DNA from: GCA-002712045 sp028112705
GTDB lineage: Bacteria > Pseudomonadota > Alphaproteobacteria > Rhodobacterales > Rhodobacteraceae
DNA length: 64,000 nt
Assembly (NCBI GenBank): GCA_028112705.1
Contig: JAOGYN010000005.1
Coordinates: forward strand, 1-64,000
Reading direction: 5' to 3'
The notes beneath the pieces were generated by a model. That model searched no databases and was not told the DNA's origin. It saw only the letters and a program-made list of their open reading frames with translations. Position 1 is the first letter of the stretch. Every line of letters starts with the position of its first letter. The translations under genes and the position numbers were made by a program. Shown piece by piece: positions 8,623 through 17,974 of the stretch.

Positions 8623-10344
8623 CTATATATCTAATATTAAACTCTTAGAAAGCGATCGAGAAACGCATGTCATCATCGCATCACCTTCAGATCTCTCACT
8701 CTCATTTAAATAAACATCCTGATGATCAATAGACCCCTTAATTACGCCTACCTTGCAAGTCCCACATGCCCCTTGCTCACAAGAACTAGGCAAATCAACA
8801 CCATTCTCTCTTAAAACCTCCAGTATACTTTTTCCAGATGGGACGTTTAGTGAAAGAGCTGAACGAGCAAGTTCAATCTCAAAACTAGAGCTATCATCAA
8901 TCTCATTGCTATTTTTGAAATATTCAAAATGAATGGAGTTATTAGGCCAATTTAACTCTGCAGCTATTTGACGAGTAGCTTCTAACATTGGACCCGGACC
9001 GCAAACATATAAATTCATTGAGTTTTTTGGACTTTTCAACACGTCATTTATTTTCTTTACAGTTGAGTCTGGCGAGAAACCCTCATGTATAAAAGCTTTA
9101 TTTTTTAATTTATTTAAAACTGAACTAAAAGCTATGTGTTTGTCATTTTGCACAAAATAGTGGAATTCGTAATCCAAACCCATAACATCTAACGCCTGAG
9201 ACATAGCAAGAAGAGGCGTTAATCCAATACCACCAGCAATAAATATAGTTTTGATAGAATCTCGACGAAGTGGGAAATTATTCCTAGGAGTTGAGCAGGC
9301 CAATACATCCCCCACCCTTAAATTATCATGTATATAAGAAGAACCACCAGCACTTGGCTCTTCCAACTTAACCCCGATCCTATAGAAATTAGTCTCACCA
9401 GGCCCATTAACCAATGAATACTGGCGAACTAAACCGTTCTGAAGGTGTAAATCAATGTGTGCACCGGGTTGGAAGGTTGGTAATTGTCCATCAATAGATT
9501 CTAATTTGATACTAACAATACCTTCAGCAGTTTTAAATTTTTCAGAAACCTTAACCCTTAAATCAGCCTTTCTACCAGTCTCATTTTTTTCTGGCATTTT
9601 AGATAATTCTAAAGATACTTGAGAGATTTGCGCGACCATAGGATCTATCTCTATATTACTCGAAATATTCTCAATCTCAGACCTTAAGTTTTGTAGAATT
9701 TGATTATGTTTTTTTAAAAAATAAAATCTTTCTTTCCCTAAAAGAACTTGGTTAACAACTCCACGTAAAACTGATAGTTTGCTATCTTGCGGTTGAACAA
9801 AGAATAAAATATTTTGTGCTATTCCAGATGTGACAATGAAGGCACCATTTGCCTCTTCTTTCACTGAATAATTTAATTGGCTGTATTTAGAAATCGCCAT
9901 CTTCTTGACCAAATCAAAATGCGCATTCATTGGCAAAGGTCGCAAAACAGTAAATTCATCAAAGTTTTTAAAACTTGGAATATCGCCTATGGCTTCCTCA
10001 CCAGACCAAATCATTCCCAAAAATTCACATACAGGATAGGTGTTATTACAAATAGTTCGTGAGGGAGCGTCAGCTGGATGTGCAGGAATGTAGGTGCAAC
10101 CGGCTGTTCTATTTGCATACCTCCAACCATGATATTGACAGCGAAGTTCAGTTCCCTCATTTATTCCAATAGAAAGTCTAACTCCACGATGAAGGCATCT
10201 ATTTTCCCAAACGTTTACGTTACCAACGTCAGCACGCCAAACAGCAAACTCTCTCCCCAATAACTGAGCATGATACACATGCCGCTTTGGCACATCTAAA
10301 CTCGATGCAATAGGATACCAGTTTTTTTTCAGATCATTTAACAT
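8623..10344 (-). CDS. NdmD-like fusion: Rieske domain + flavin reductase + plant-type ferredoxin
   Basis: A 573-residue electron-transfer protein. The N-terminal Rieske domain has C50-x-H52 (CLHRG) and C69-x2-H72 (CQYHGW). A linker of about 150 residues with no obvious cofactor follows, then a phthalate-dioxygenase-reductase-type FMN/NAD domain (RQYSLVN, IFIAGGIGLTPLLA, YVCGPGPM), then a C-terminal [2Fe-2S] ferredoxin domain (CEQGACGTC plus a later Cys). This order is the one known from NdmD of caffeine-degrading Pseudomonas (about 588 residues), which carries an extra Rieske centre to serve partners. I start at the ATG at 10344, 14 bases after the upstream stop; the frame is open 22 codons further but overlaps that gene. 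Confidence 0.85.
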   Translation of the reverse strand: MLNDLKKNWYPIASSLDVPKRHVYHAQLLGREFAVWRADVGNVNVWENRCLHRGVRLSIGINEGTELRCQYHGWRYANRTAGCTYIPAHPADAPSRTICNNTYPVCEFLGMIWSGEEAIGDIPSFKNFDEFTVLRPLPMNAHFDLVKKMAISKYSQLNYSVKEEANGAFIVTSGIAQNILFFVQPQDSKLSVLRGVVNQVLLGKERFYFLKKHNQILQNLRSEIENISSNIEIDPMVAQISQVSLELSKMPEKNETGRKADLRVKVSEKFKTAEGIVSIKLESIDGQLPTFQPGAHIDLHLQNGLVRQYSLVNGPGETNFYRIGVKLEEPSAGGSSYIHDNLRVGDVLACSTPRNNFPLRRDSIKTIFIAGGIGLTPLLAMSQALDVMGLDYEFHYFVQNDKHIAFSSVLNKLKNKAFIHEGFSPDSTVKKINDVLKSPKNSMNLYVCGPGPMLEATRQIAAELNWPNNSIHFEYFKNSNEIDDSSSFEIELARSALSLNVPSGKSILEVLRENGVDLPSSCEQGACGTCKVGVIKGSIDHQDVYLNESERSEGDAMMTCVSRSLSKSLILDI

Positions 10345-10358
10345 TTTAATATTTAACC

Positions 10359-11231
10359 TCAAATTGCACTTGGTATAACACCATACTGCAATCCCTTCTT
10401 TGACAACCAACGCCTGTAAGCAATAGCAGATTTATCTGCTCTAATAGGTGTTTCAATTCTTGTGTCTAGTGGCAAACGTTTAGGATATTGATTTTCTAAA
10501 ATTGGTTTATCTTGGCCAAATATCGTCTGCTGAAATTGACGTATTTCTTGAGCGGTACTGTCATCATCGATTATGCACATGCCTGTATGTGCTCTAACCC
10601 ACTCCTCACCCATTGGCTGAACAAAGATAATTATAACGTCCAATCGAGTATCGTCTACTGGACTAGATTTGTATAATAATGCACAATTTATGTGAGGGAC
10701 TCGATAAATATAATCTACATCCATCCCTTCGTTAGATGAAACAGCAGCCTGCGGTTGATAAAACTTACAACTAGTTGCAAGCACTTCATCCCGCTCTTTC
10801 GAAACCTCAACGTCATACTCTTTAACTTCTGTGTGAGGTTCCTCTCCTAAAATACCACTATGAACATATGGGAAGTGACCCATATCTAAAAAGTTCTCAA
10901 CTGTCCTACCGGCTGAAACGTTAACTCCAAAAACACCAGTTGCAACATTTCTTCTATCCACTTCGTCAAACTCTGGAAAAGGGAAGAGAACATCCGGGGG
11001 TTTTCCCAAACACACCCAAACAAAACCATATGAAATTCGTGTAGGCAATAAGGTTTTTAAATTGTCAGATTGCAACCAAACTGACACATCTCCAACTCCA
11101 TTTAATTGAAAACATATCATGGTATCCAGCAAAACCGTTTTATCCAAATTTCCAATATGCAGCACATCAAGAGATGAAATTGGATGCCATTGATTTAATA
11201 TAACACTATCATCACAACCTATTGTTTTCAT
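10359..11231 (-). CDS. Rieske-less oxygenase subunit, NdmC-like
   Basis: A 290-residue member of the Rieske oxygenase alpha-subunit family that has lost its own Rieske cluster. The N-terminus keeps QWHPISS and later GFVWVCLG, but the region that should carry the C-x-H and C-x2-H ligands is missing. The mononuclear iron site is intact: ENFLDMGHFPYVH gives H119 and H124, and D241 in GQDKPILENQ is the likely third ligand. Electrons must come from the Rieske domain of the next gene product. This split matches NdmC/NdmD of purine-alkaloid N7-demethylase. The substrate here is unknown; an N-methyl compound is the natural guess. Confidence 0.82.
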   Translation of the reverse strand: MKTIGCDDSVILNQWHPISSLDVLHIGNLDKTVLLDTMICFQLNGVGDVSVWLQSDNLKTLLPTRISYGFVWVCLGKPPDVLFPFPEFDEVDRRNVATGVFGVNVSAGRTVENFLDMGHFPYVHSGILGEEPHTEVKEYDVEVSKERDEVLATSCKFYQPQAAVSSNEGMDVDYIYRVPHINCALLYKSSPVDDTRLDVIIIFVQPMGEEWVRAHTGMCIIDDDSTAQEIRQFQQTIFGQDKPILENQYPKRLPLDTRIETPIRADKSAIAYRRWLSKKGLQYGVIPSAI

Positions 11232-11263
11232 TTGGAACTTTCATCTTCATATATCATTTATAG

Positions 11264-11301
11264 TTACTGGTTACTGGTTACTGGTTATATCTTGATATAA
11301 C
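11264..11301. repeat. Three tandem TTACTGG heptamers and a small hairpin upstream of the NdmC-like gene
   Basis: TTACTGG is repeated three times head to tail at 11264-11284, followed by TTA. A tight inverted repeat GTTATATC-TT-GATATAAC spans 11284-11301. The block sits 33-70 bases upstream of the NdmC-like start and just after the stop of the hydrolase gene. It could be regulator iterons, a slippage-prone promoter spacer, or chance. Confidence 0.6.
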
Positions 11302-11312
11302 TAATAAATAAC

Positions 11313-12461
11313 TTATTTCAATTCATTTCTAATTAATTTAACAGCGTTCATTACCTTTGATATATAGTTTGATCCGGTCGCTTCATTATCACTTGAAAAC
11401 CATGAAATAGATAAATTAAGTTTGGGATCGATAAATAAATATTGCCCATGAATACCCACCCCATGAATTAAAGGATCTCCATCCTTTTGTATGTACCAAA
11501 AAGATCTATAATGCATGGGCATATCGCCAAATTCATCCTCACCATGTCGCTTTTTCCAAGCGTCATCCGAACCATTCTTTATTATATCATCCACCCAATT
11601 CTTGGGAACAATTTGTTTTTTATTAAGCACTCCACCGTTTGCTATTAATAATCCGACACGTGCGAGATCTCTGGCTGTAAAGCAGACACCTCCTGCTGCA
11701 CGAGCACCACCGAGGCGATCAACTGTAATGTAACCGGGATATTCCGCTCCTATCGGCGTCCATAACCTCTCTGACAACAAATCAGCGTATCGTACTCCAG
11801 TAGCTCTCTCACAAACCCAAGCCATTAAGTCTGTATTGGGCGAGACATAATGGAAACGTTCGCCATGATTTCCGTCTCTTTCTGTCAAAGTACTCATAAA
11901 TGATCGAAGGTCTCCAACCTTGACACCCTCCGGCACTGGGTTCCAATTAGCTGCGTAACGATAGTTAACGATTGGCCCTGAAATAGCCGTGTAATCTTCA
12001 TTAAATTTCACACCAACCTGCATATCTAATAGATCTCTAACCGTAGCATCAGAATAAGCTGAATTATTTAACTCAGGAATAAATTTAGTTACTAAATCAT
12101 CTTCCTTAAGTTCTTTATTTTCAACTAGAGTGCCGACTAGAAGTCCCAAAATTGACTTAGAAACTGAAAATAATATATGGGGAGAACTTCTCGTCATTTC
12201 ATTGTTATATTTTTCAAATAAAATATTATTACCTTTGGCAATAACGATCGCGTCTGTTTCTGTTTCATCCATAATCTTAGGCAAATCAAGATTAGTAAAA
12301 GTTTTACTATTTTCACTTAAAGGTACTATTACTTGATTGTTATTCTTGATTTCAGCGCTTGGAACAATTTCTCGCACATGGTGAAATGACCATTTACTAT
12401 AAGGAGTAGTCCGCCAGTTATCTAATTTGGCAACGTCACTTAAGGAAGAAAATTTAGACAT
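11313..12461 (-). CDS. Beta-lactamase-fold serine hydrolase, NylB/class C-like (copy 1)
   Basis: A 382-residue hydrolase of the class C beta-lactamase/6-aminohexanoate-oligomer hydrolase family, which cleaves amide or ester bonds through a Ser-Lys-Tyr centre. SVSK near residue 105 is the SxxK motif, YVSPNTD supplies the Tyr, and the C-terminal HGVGIHGQY replaces the KTG loop. There is no signal peptide, so it is cytoplasmic. I start at ATG 12461, not the TTG four codons upstream. Two relatives lie at 14374 and 20885. It is upstream of, and codirectional with, the NdmCDE-like genes. Confidence 0.8.
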   Translation of the reverse strand: MSKFSSLSDVAKLDNWRTTPYSKWSFHHVREIVPSAEIKNNNQVIVPLSENSKTFTNLDLPKIMDETETDAIVIAKGNNILFEKYNNEMTRSSPHILFSVSKSILGLLVGTLVENKELKEDDLVTKFIPELNNSAYSDATVRDLLDMQVGVKFNEDYTAISGPIVNYRYAANWNPVPEGVKVGDLRSFMSTLTERDGNHGERFHYVSPNTDLMAWVCERATGVRYADLLSERLWTPIGAEYPGYITVDRLGGARAAGGVCFTARDLARVGLLIANGGVLNKKQIVPKNWVDDIIKNGSDDAWKKRHGEDEFGDMPMHYRSFWYIQKDGDPLIHGVGIHGQYLFIDPKLNLSISWFSSDNEATGSNYISKVMNAVKLIRNELK

Positions 12462-12532
12462 GATAAAATCCAATTATTAATTTATGATCAAAGAGAATTA
12501 CTTTTTATTCAAAAGGTCAAGAAAACAAAATA

Positions 12533-13543
12533 CTATTTGTTTAAGAACCACTTACTCAAGATAATTGCAAACAAAGCACAGGATATAACCCTAACCACAT
12601 GATGAATTGAAATAAACACAGGGTTTGCGCCGAAAACTAATCCAATAGTTGCCATTTCTCCCAAACCACCTGGCGCAAATGCTAAAAATATTGTTAAAGG
12701 ATCCTGGTTTGAAAATGGAATTAATAAGACTGTAAATATTAAAGAAAATAATAATAAGATAACAAAAATCACAATACCGTGTAATAAAAGTTTCAACAGA
12801 GCAAATATGTTTATTTGGGGAAATCGAATCCCAAGATTTGACCCAAGCAACCAAAGTACAAATATTAATGTAATTGAAGGAATTTCCCCCACAACCATGC
12901 CCGCAGAATAAAGAAAACCAACTCCAAACATAGGCCCAACCAGTTTACCAGCTGGTAATTTTATAATTTTTGCAAATATTAATGAAAGTATACTAACAGA
13001 CAGCACAACTAACATTTCATAAGCAGTAAAGTCTGATAACGTAAAAATCTCATTTTCACTTAAAATATCACCTCCAGCTGTAAAACCATAAAATGTTAAT
13101 ACAAAAGGTATTGTAATAACGGTCATTATAATTCTTATCGTGTGTGTTGAAAGAATTAGATCCTCACGACTTTTTGTTGCAGAGCCAAGGCCAATCATTG
13201 TCAAAATACCACCTGGAAATGCACTTAATACCGATGTCGAGAGATTATATTTTGGAACAAATTTTAAGTATACCGAAATAGAAAGCACGCTTACCAAAAC
13301 GAACAACGGCACGGCCAAAAGGCTAGTTTCCCATGAAAAAAAAGCACTAGAAAAATCCTTAGGAAAGCGACTGCCCATAAAAATTCCACCCAGACACAAG
13401 GCCACTGAGGAAAAGTATCTCGACAGTTTCAAAGATGAGTACTTACGTTTTGCAATTAAGACAAAGACCAACGCACCTAACATTGGGCCAAGGGGTATGT
13501 TTAATATATACCCAACCCACGCCCCAGCAATTCCAACGAACAA
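12533..13543 (-). CDS. AbrB-type (PF05145) membrane protein
   Basis: A 336-residue, roughly ten-helix membrane protein with an internal duplication. It belongs to the family misleadingly called AbrB or ammonia monooxygenase, whose members are putative transporters or regulators; FAPGGLGEMATIGLVFGANP near the C-terminus is typical of the second repeat. The TTG at 13543 is the first standard start. The natural first helix seems to begin earlier (to about 13582), but only ATT or ATA codons occur there, so the start is uncertain. It is divergent from the AhpD-like gene. Confidence 0.75.
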   Translation of the reverse strand: MFVGIAGAWVGYILNIPLGPMLGALVFVLIAKRKYSSLKLSRYFSSVALCLGGIFMGSRFPKDFSSAFFSWETSLLAVPLFVLVSVLSISVYLKFVPKYNLSTSVLSAFPGGILTMIGLGSATKSREDLILSTHTIRIIMTVITIPFVLTFYGFTAGGDILSENEIFTLSDFTAYEMLVVLSVSILSLIFAKIIKLPAGKLVGPMFGVGFLYSAGMVVGEIPSITLIFVLWLLGSNLGIRFPQINIFALLKLLLHGIVIFVILLLFSLIFTVLLIPFSNQDPLTIFLAFAPGGLGEMATIGLVFGANPVFISIHHVVRVISCALFAIILSKWFLNK

Positions 13544-13721
13544 AGTAAGAAGATTGTTTTTGATATTATCTTTTTGTATAATATTTAAAATTTAACTTTG
13601 CCCTTTCGGATTATCGACAATTAAAGTCTGCAATGAATTTCGAAATAATTTTACTAATTTGTTTATTTTATTTAAATATCAAAAAAGTAATTAAAATTGG
13701 TTCATTTAAGAAAGTCAAAAC

Positions 13722-14330
13722 ATGACATGGATTAAGACAATACCTTACGAGGAAACTTCAGGTAAGTTAAGAAAATTGTATGACAGAGTTAAAGGCCCCA
13801 ATAATAACGTTGATAATATAATGATGTCCCATTCACTCCGTCCGCATACGATGGAAGGCCACATGGCGATATATAAATATGTCTTACATCATTCCAGTAA
13901 TACAATTCCAAAATGGTTTCTTGAGGTGTTAGGCGTATGGGTAAGTAAATTAAACAATTGTGACTATTGTTTTGATCATCACTTTGCTGGATTGAAAAGG
14001 TTATTAAATGATGACGATAAATCGCTGAAAATTCGTCAGGCGATTACCTCAAATGAAATAGAAAAAGCACCTTTATCAAAGGCTCAAAAAATGGCTATGC
14101 AATACTCTGAAATTTTAACAAAAGATCCATCAAAAGTGTCAGAGACTATGATAATTGAATTACGTGATCTAGGTTACACAGATGGTGAAATTTTGGAAAT
14201 AAACCAAGTAACAGCATATTTTAGTTACGCAAACCGAACTGTCTTGGGTTTGGGCTGTAGTACAGACGGAGATATAATAGGCCTTTCACCAGGAAACTCA
14301 CAAGATCCGAATGATTGGGGTCATAGTTAA
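13722..14330 (+). CDS. AhpD/carboxymuconolactone decarboxylase-family protein
   Basis: A 202-residue all-helical protein of the AhpD-like peroxidase-related family. The redox motif NCDYCFDHH gives C-x2-C followed by His, as in AhpD, within helix WVSKLNNCDYC. Such proteins act as thiol peroxidase partners or detoxify by-products of oxygenases. It stands alone on the plus strand between minus-strand genes. The partner and substrate cannot be told from sequence. Confidence 0.8.
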   Translation: MTWIKTIPYEETSGKLRKLYDRVKGPNNNVDNIMMSHSLRPHTMEGHMAIYKYVLHHSSNTIPKWFLEVLGVWVSKLNNCDYCFDHHFAGLKRLLNDDDKSLKIRQAITSNEIEKAPLSKAQKMAMQYSEILTKDPSKVSETMIIELRDLGYTDGEILEINQVTAYFSYANRTVLGLGCSTDGDIIGLSPGNSQDPNDWGHS

Positions 14331-14373
14331 GATAATTATTATTTATATTTTTCCAAATAAATTTTAAGAGGTA

Positions 14374-15528
14374 CTAATACTCAGATGCAATACTTTCCAT
14401 CATGCTCACCATGTCACCTATGTAATCATAATCCATAGCTTTCTTATTTAATAATACAGAAAAAAACGAAACTGATACACCTGTGTCAGGGTTTGCTAGT
14501 AAAAATTGCCCGCCATATCCCCCATGTCCAATCCAGGTGCCATTTGTAAATGTTTGATTAGAGTAATTCGGAGAGTTTTTTCTTCCATCTAGAACTAATG
14601 ATTTTCTAGATCTAGTCCACTCAATATACTCTTTTGAACTTATTTGAAGATTATTAACTCCACAGCCATATCTGCAATAAAGCTGTCCAAACCTTGCCAT
14701 ATCTCTTGCATTTAAACTCACGCCACCAGAAAAGGCTGGAAAACCCTCCCGATCAGTTGACATATACCAGTTCCCTTCAATCCCAGTTGCCTCGACCAAG
14801 TCAATTATCCAATCTAAGAAATTCCTACCACTAACCCTCTCAGCAACCCAGGCAAGTACCTCGGTATTTGCTGATTTATAATTTGCGTAACCCGAATTGT
14901 TTTTTATTGAACTGCCAATACTTTTAATGGATTTTAAAAACTTTTTCTGAGAAACCTCTGGGTTATCTTCGGTTCCTAACCGCCATCCCCAACATGCCTC
15001 ATGCAGAAAGACATCAGCAAAAACGTCACCGTAATCTTCAGAATAACCATTTTCTAAATCCATGTCTAAAACTTGCTGAATTGTGGCTTCAGCATATCCA
15101 GAGCCTATTTCAGAAATATAGTCTTGAACTTTCTTATTGGGATCTAATACACCTTTGGAAATGAGATCACCTATAATTAAATTTACAGTAAGTTTCATCA
15201 CAGACATGGCCAAATGTGGGTGTGTCGCATGAAAATCTTTAGCGTAAGTTTCAAAAATCAAGTCTTGGCCTTTTATGACTGCCATCCCTGAAAAGAATTT
15301 ATTATTAGTCATTCTTTTTACATCAGCTCTAGAACCGATATTTTCATTTATGTCCATTTCAAGATGCAAAATATTAGCAGCCCTAAGTGATAAATTGTAT
15401 CTTGGTAACCGATAAAAATTATGAAACCCATGTCGACGTGTTTCGGGTTGGTTCCACTTGGGTCGATTTTCCTTCAAAACAACTAAATCTGGATTAGGGT
15501 AATGAAGTATATTTTTTCTTTCAGTCAT
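14374..15528 (-). CDS. Beta-lactamase-fold serine hydrolase, NylB-like (copy 2)
   Basis: A 384-residue serine hydrolase of the same family as the genes at 11313 and 20885, though clearly diverged. The SxxK motif is SVMK in AMSVMKLTVN, the Tyr motif YKSANTE and the C-terminal loop HGGYGGQF. The ribosome site AAAGGGAT precedes the ATG. It follows the C45 acyltransferase-type gene by 19 bases, so the two probably act on the same acylated or amide substrate. Confidence 0.8.
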   Translation of the reverse strand: MTERKNILHYPNPDLVVLKENRPKWNQPETRRHGFHNFYRLPRYNLSLRAANILHLEMDINENIGSRADVKRMTNNKFFSGMAVIKGQDLIFETYAKDFHATHPHLAMSVMKLTVNLIIGDLISKGVLDPNKKVQDYISEIGSGYAEATIQQVLDMDLENGYSEDYGDVFADVFLHEACWGWRLGTEDNPEVSQKKFLKSIKSIGSSIKNNSGYANYKSANTEVLAWVAERVSGRNFLDWIIDLVEATGIEGNWYMSTDREGFPAFSGGVSLNARDMARFGQLYCRYGCGVNNLQISSKEYIEWTRSRKSLVLDGRKNSPNYSNQTFTNGTWIGHGGYGGQFLLANPDTGVSVSFFSVLLNKKAMDYDYIGDMVSMMESIASEY

Positions 15529-15547
15529 TTGGTATCCCTTTAAAGAT

Positions 15548-16672
15548 TTAAAACTTACTATCTTCGATTTTCAACCAATACGTTTTAAAATCATTATTTA
15601 AGGCTGGGAAAGGTGCCACTTCCATTAGTCCCTTCTTTGGCTGCATAATCACCATAGCAACTGTTGCCCCAGGATCATTTTCATTTTCAGTATAAGGAGG
15701 CACACAAACGCTAAAAGGAGCGCCAAATTTGTCAAAAAATGCTTCCTTTAAATCCTCAGAATCTAACTTTCTGTTTAAACTTTTTAAATTTTCTTTAACC
15801 CGATAATCGCGATAGAAGCTATCTGGAGACCAGGAAATGCCAGTATCTTTCAGTTTGGACAACGCAGCAACATGTTGCCAGTGATTTGCATGTACAATTA
15901 AACCATCGGTATCCGGCAATACGGCAAAGCTTTCGTCAGGTGCGCATTCAAAATTAATCCCCATACCCTCTGAAGAAGCTAGCATCATATTATTTGCACC
16001 TGATTTCCTAGTGGTAGCAACAAACCGTATGGCATCTGAATAATATCTACACTCTAGTGCTCGGCGTCGGATAAATGGCAGTGGTATACCTAAGGTTTTA
16101 TAATCTTGATCACATTTTAGATAATTGGCTGTTATAGAAATACCAGCAGAGTTCAATCCACTACGAGCCAACCCACCTGCCTCAGTAAAGGTTAATAGAT
16201 TTGGCCCATTATCTCTAAGTACCCGCAGCACAATAGTATTATTTATACATTCCTCATTCCAATCCCAATTTTGACCGTGAATAATCTCACCATTGGCAGA
16301 TAATTTAGGCATTATTATGGCACCCGTACAGCCATCAGAATGATTATCAACGAAACTCTCTCCACGCTCAGCTAATTGAAGTATTTCAGTTCTCGCATTT
16401 ATTAGCATTATTTCGCTCAAACTTACCGACGCTCCTTTAGCTATTCCCTTCATTTCATCCACTAGATCTGGCGCCCAATCTGTTATTTTAGGTAAAAAAT
16501 TATTTGCCAAATCCAAAATTTCACTTTTGCTTAATCCCAAATCTCTTAAGCTTCTTGAGTACAGATCAATTGATGCAGCTATTCTTGCTCTGGCTTGCTC
16601 ACCATATTGAAGGCCGCGATTTAACGGACTGCCATAAATTTCTATTAAAGGAAAATGGTCAATTTTTTTCAT
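15548..16672 (-). CDS. C45-family acyltransferase/amidohydrolase (IAT-like Ntn hydrolase)
   Basis: A 374-residue protein of the acyl-CoA:6-aminopenicillanate acyltransferase-like family (peptidase C45). These Ntn hydrolases self-cleave at Gly-Cys to expose a catalytic Cys. Here DGCTGAI gives G114-C115 as the predicted site, followed by the conserved GQNWDWN and later GLARSGLNSAGI segments. It likely cleaves N-acyl or peptide-like amides. It is the first gene of a two-gene minus-strand unit and is divergent from the Pot-type importer. Confidence 0.82.
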   Translation of the reverse strand: MKKIDHFPLIEIYGSPLNRGLQYGEQARARIAASIDLYSRSLRDLGLSKSEILDLANNFLPKITDWAPDLVDEMKGIAKGASVSLSEIMLINARTEILQLAERGESFVDNHSDGCTGAIIMPKLSANGEIIHGQNWDWNEECINNTIVLRVLRDNGPNLLTFTEAGGLARSGLNSAGISITANYLKCDQDYKTLGIPLPFIRRRALECRYYSDAIRFVATTRKSGANNMMLASSEGMGINFECAPDESFAVLPDTDGLIVHANHWQHVAALSKLKDTGISWSPDSFYRDYRVKENLKSLNRKLDSEDLKEAFFDKFGAPFSVCVPPYTENENDPGATVAMVIMQPKKGLMEVAPFPALNNDFKTYWLKIEDSKF

Positions 16673-16776
16673 ATATAAACACCAAAATAAAATTTAATAA
16701 CTAGTCACTTAATCTTAATTAATTTCAATTAATATGAAATTTAACAAGGGTTAAAATATTATTAAAATTTTTATCT

Positions 16777-16784
16777 GTGATCAC
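16777..16784. promoter_or_regulatory. GTGATCAC palindrome in the hydrolase/Pot divergent promoter region
   Basis: The 180-base gap between the C45 gene (minus) and potA (plus) holds TGTGATCACT. The GTGATCAC core also occurs as TGTGATCACA upstream of the amino-acid ABC operon (61111-61120). It lies about 70 bases before potA. A CRP/FNR- or GntR-like site is possible; no regulator gene is nearby. Confidence 0.3.
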
Positions 16785-16852
16785 TCTTGCAATAAATATT
16801 TTATTATGGAAGCTTAAGTTCAAATTTTACTAAGTTAACTTTCAACGCTCAA

Positions 16853-17953
16853 ATGACACTAATGAAAAGCAATTCAATGAAAAATAATGAAGCTATAGAC
16901 ATCCAGAATGTAGTAAAAGTTTATAGAGGGGATACAGACGTTTTTGCTTTAAACGACGTCTCGTTAAAAATTCAAAATAATGAATTCTTTACACTTCTGG
17001 GTCCATCCGGCTGTGGAAAGACAACATTACTACGTTTAATTGCTGGCTTTGAGCACCCAACCAAAGGCTCAATTTTATTAAATAAAAAAGATATTTCTTT
17101 TTTACCTCCAAATAAAAGACCAGTTAATACAGTTTTTCAAAATTATGCACTTTTCCCTCACATGACTGTGGGCGGCAATATTGCTTTTGGCCTAGAGATG
17201 ATGGGTATGAGCAAATTAGATGTTAAAAAAACGGTAGATGAAATGCTAGAATTAGTTAAGATGGAAGAGTTAATAAATCGTCGACCAGCTGAATTATCCG
17301 GAGGACAACAGCAACGTGTTGCTCTAGCAAGAGCTCTTGCTCCCAAACCTCAAGTTCTTCTCCTTGACGAGCCCCTATCTGCACTTGACCTTAAATTAAG
17401 AAAACAAATGCAAATTGAACTTAAACGTCTGCAATCAGAGACTGGCATTACTTTTGTTTTTGTTACTCACGACCAGGAGGAAGCTTTAACGATGTCTGAT
17501 CGGATCGCAGTAATAAGTGATGGAAAGGTTTTACAAGTGGGAAGTCCTAGGGAAATCTACCACCATCCTGAAAATAGATTTGTTGCAAATTTTATTGGTG
17601 ACAGTAACTTTCTTTCTGCGAGCATAGAAGATGATTTCGCCGTTCTTTCTGATGGTACTAAACTCAAAATCGCAAATAAAATTAGGGGTGACATAACAGG
17701 CAAGAAATCAATTTTAATTCGTCCAGAACATGTTCGTTTAATTAAATCACAAGACAATAAGCATTCTTTTGAAGGTACAATTAACAACATGGTATACTTT
17801 GGAACTGACACTCATTTTCACTTGGAACTCAATACAGGTGAAGAGTTTACAGTTAGACAACAAAACACACCAAACGAGCTTAAAGAATATGCAATTGGCT
17901 CAAAAGTAGAACTAGTTATCGATTCAGATGCAATACAAATATTAAAAGATTAA
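16853..17953 (+). CDS. potA: Spermidine/putrescine-type ABC transporter ATPase
   Basis: A 366-residue ATPase with Walker A GPSGCGKTT, signature LSGGQQQRVALARAL, Walker B LLLDEPLSALD, H-loop THDQEEAL and a C-terminal TOBE domain from about residue 270, typical of PotA. It is the first gene of a four-gene importer cassette. Three Met codons (1, 4, 9) could be the start and none has a clear ribosome site; I kept the longest. Confidence 0.9.
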   Translation: MTLMKSNSMKNNEAIDIQNVVKVYRGDTDVFALNDVSLKIQNNEFFTLLGPSGCGKTTLLRLIAGFEHPTKGSILLNKKDISFLPPNKRPVNTVFQNYALFPHMTVGGNIAFGLEMMGMSKLDVKKTVDEMLELVKMEELINRRPAELSGGQQQRVALARALAPKPQVLLLDEPLSALDLKLRKQMQIELKRLQSETGITFVFVTHDQEEALTMSDRIAVISDGKVLQVGSPREIYHHPENRFVANFIGDSNFLSASIEDDFAVLSDGTKLKIANKIRGDITGKKSILIRPEHVRLIKSQDNKHSFEGTINNMVYFGTDTHFHLELNTGEEFTVRQQNTPNELKEYAIGSKVELVIDSDAIQILKD

Positions 17954-17974
17954 AGAGTAAATAAGATTAGCAAA

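Noticed and set aside
11264..11284. Tandem heptamers considered as a CRISPR-like array
   Set aside because: Units are 7 bases with no spacers and no cas genes in the window.
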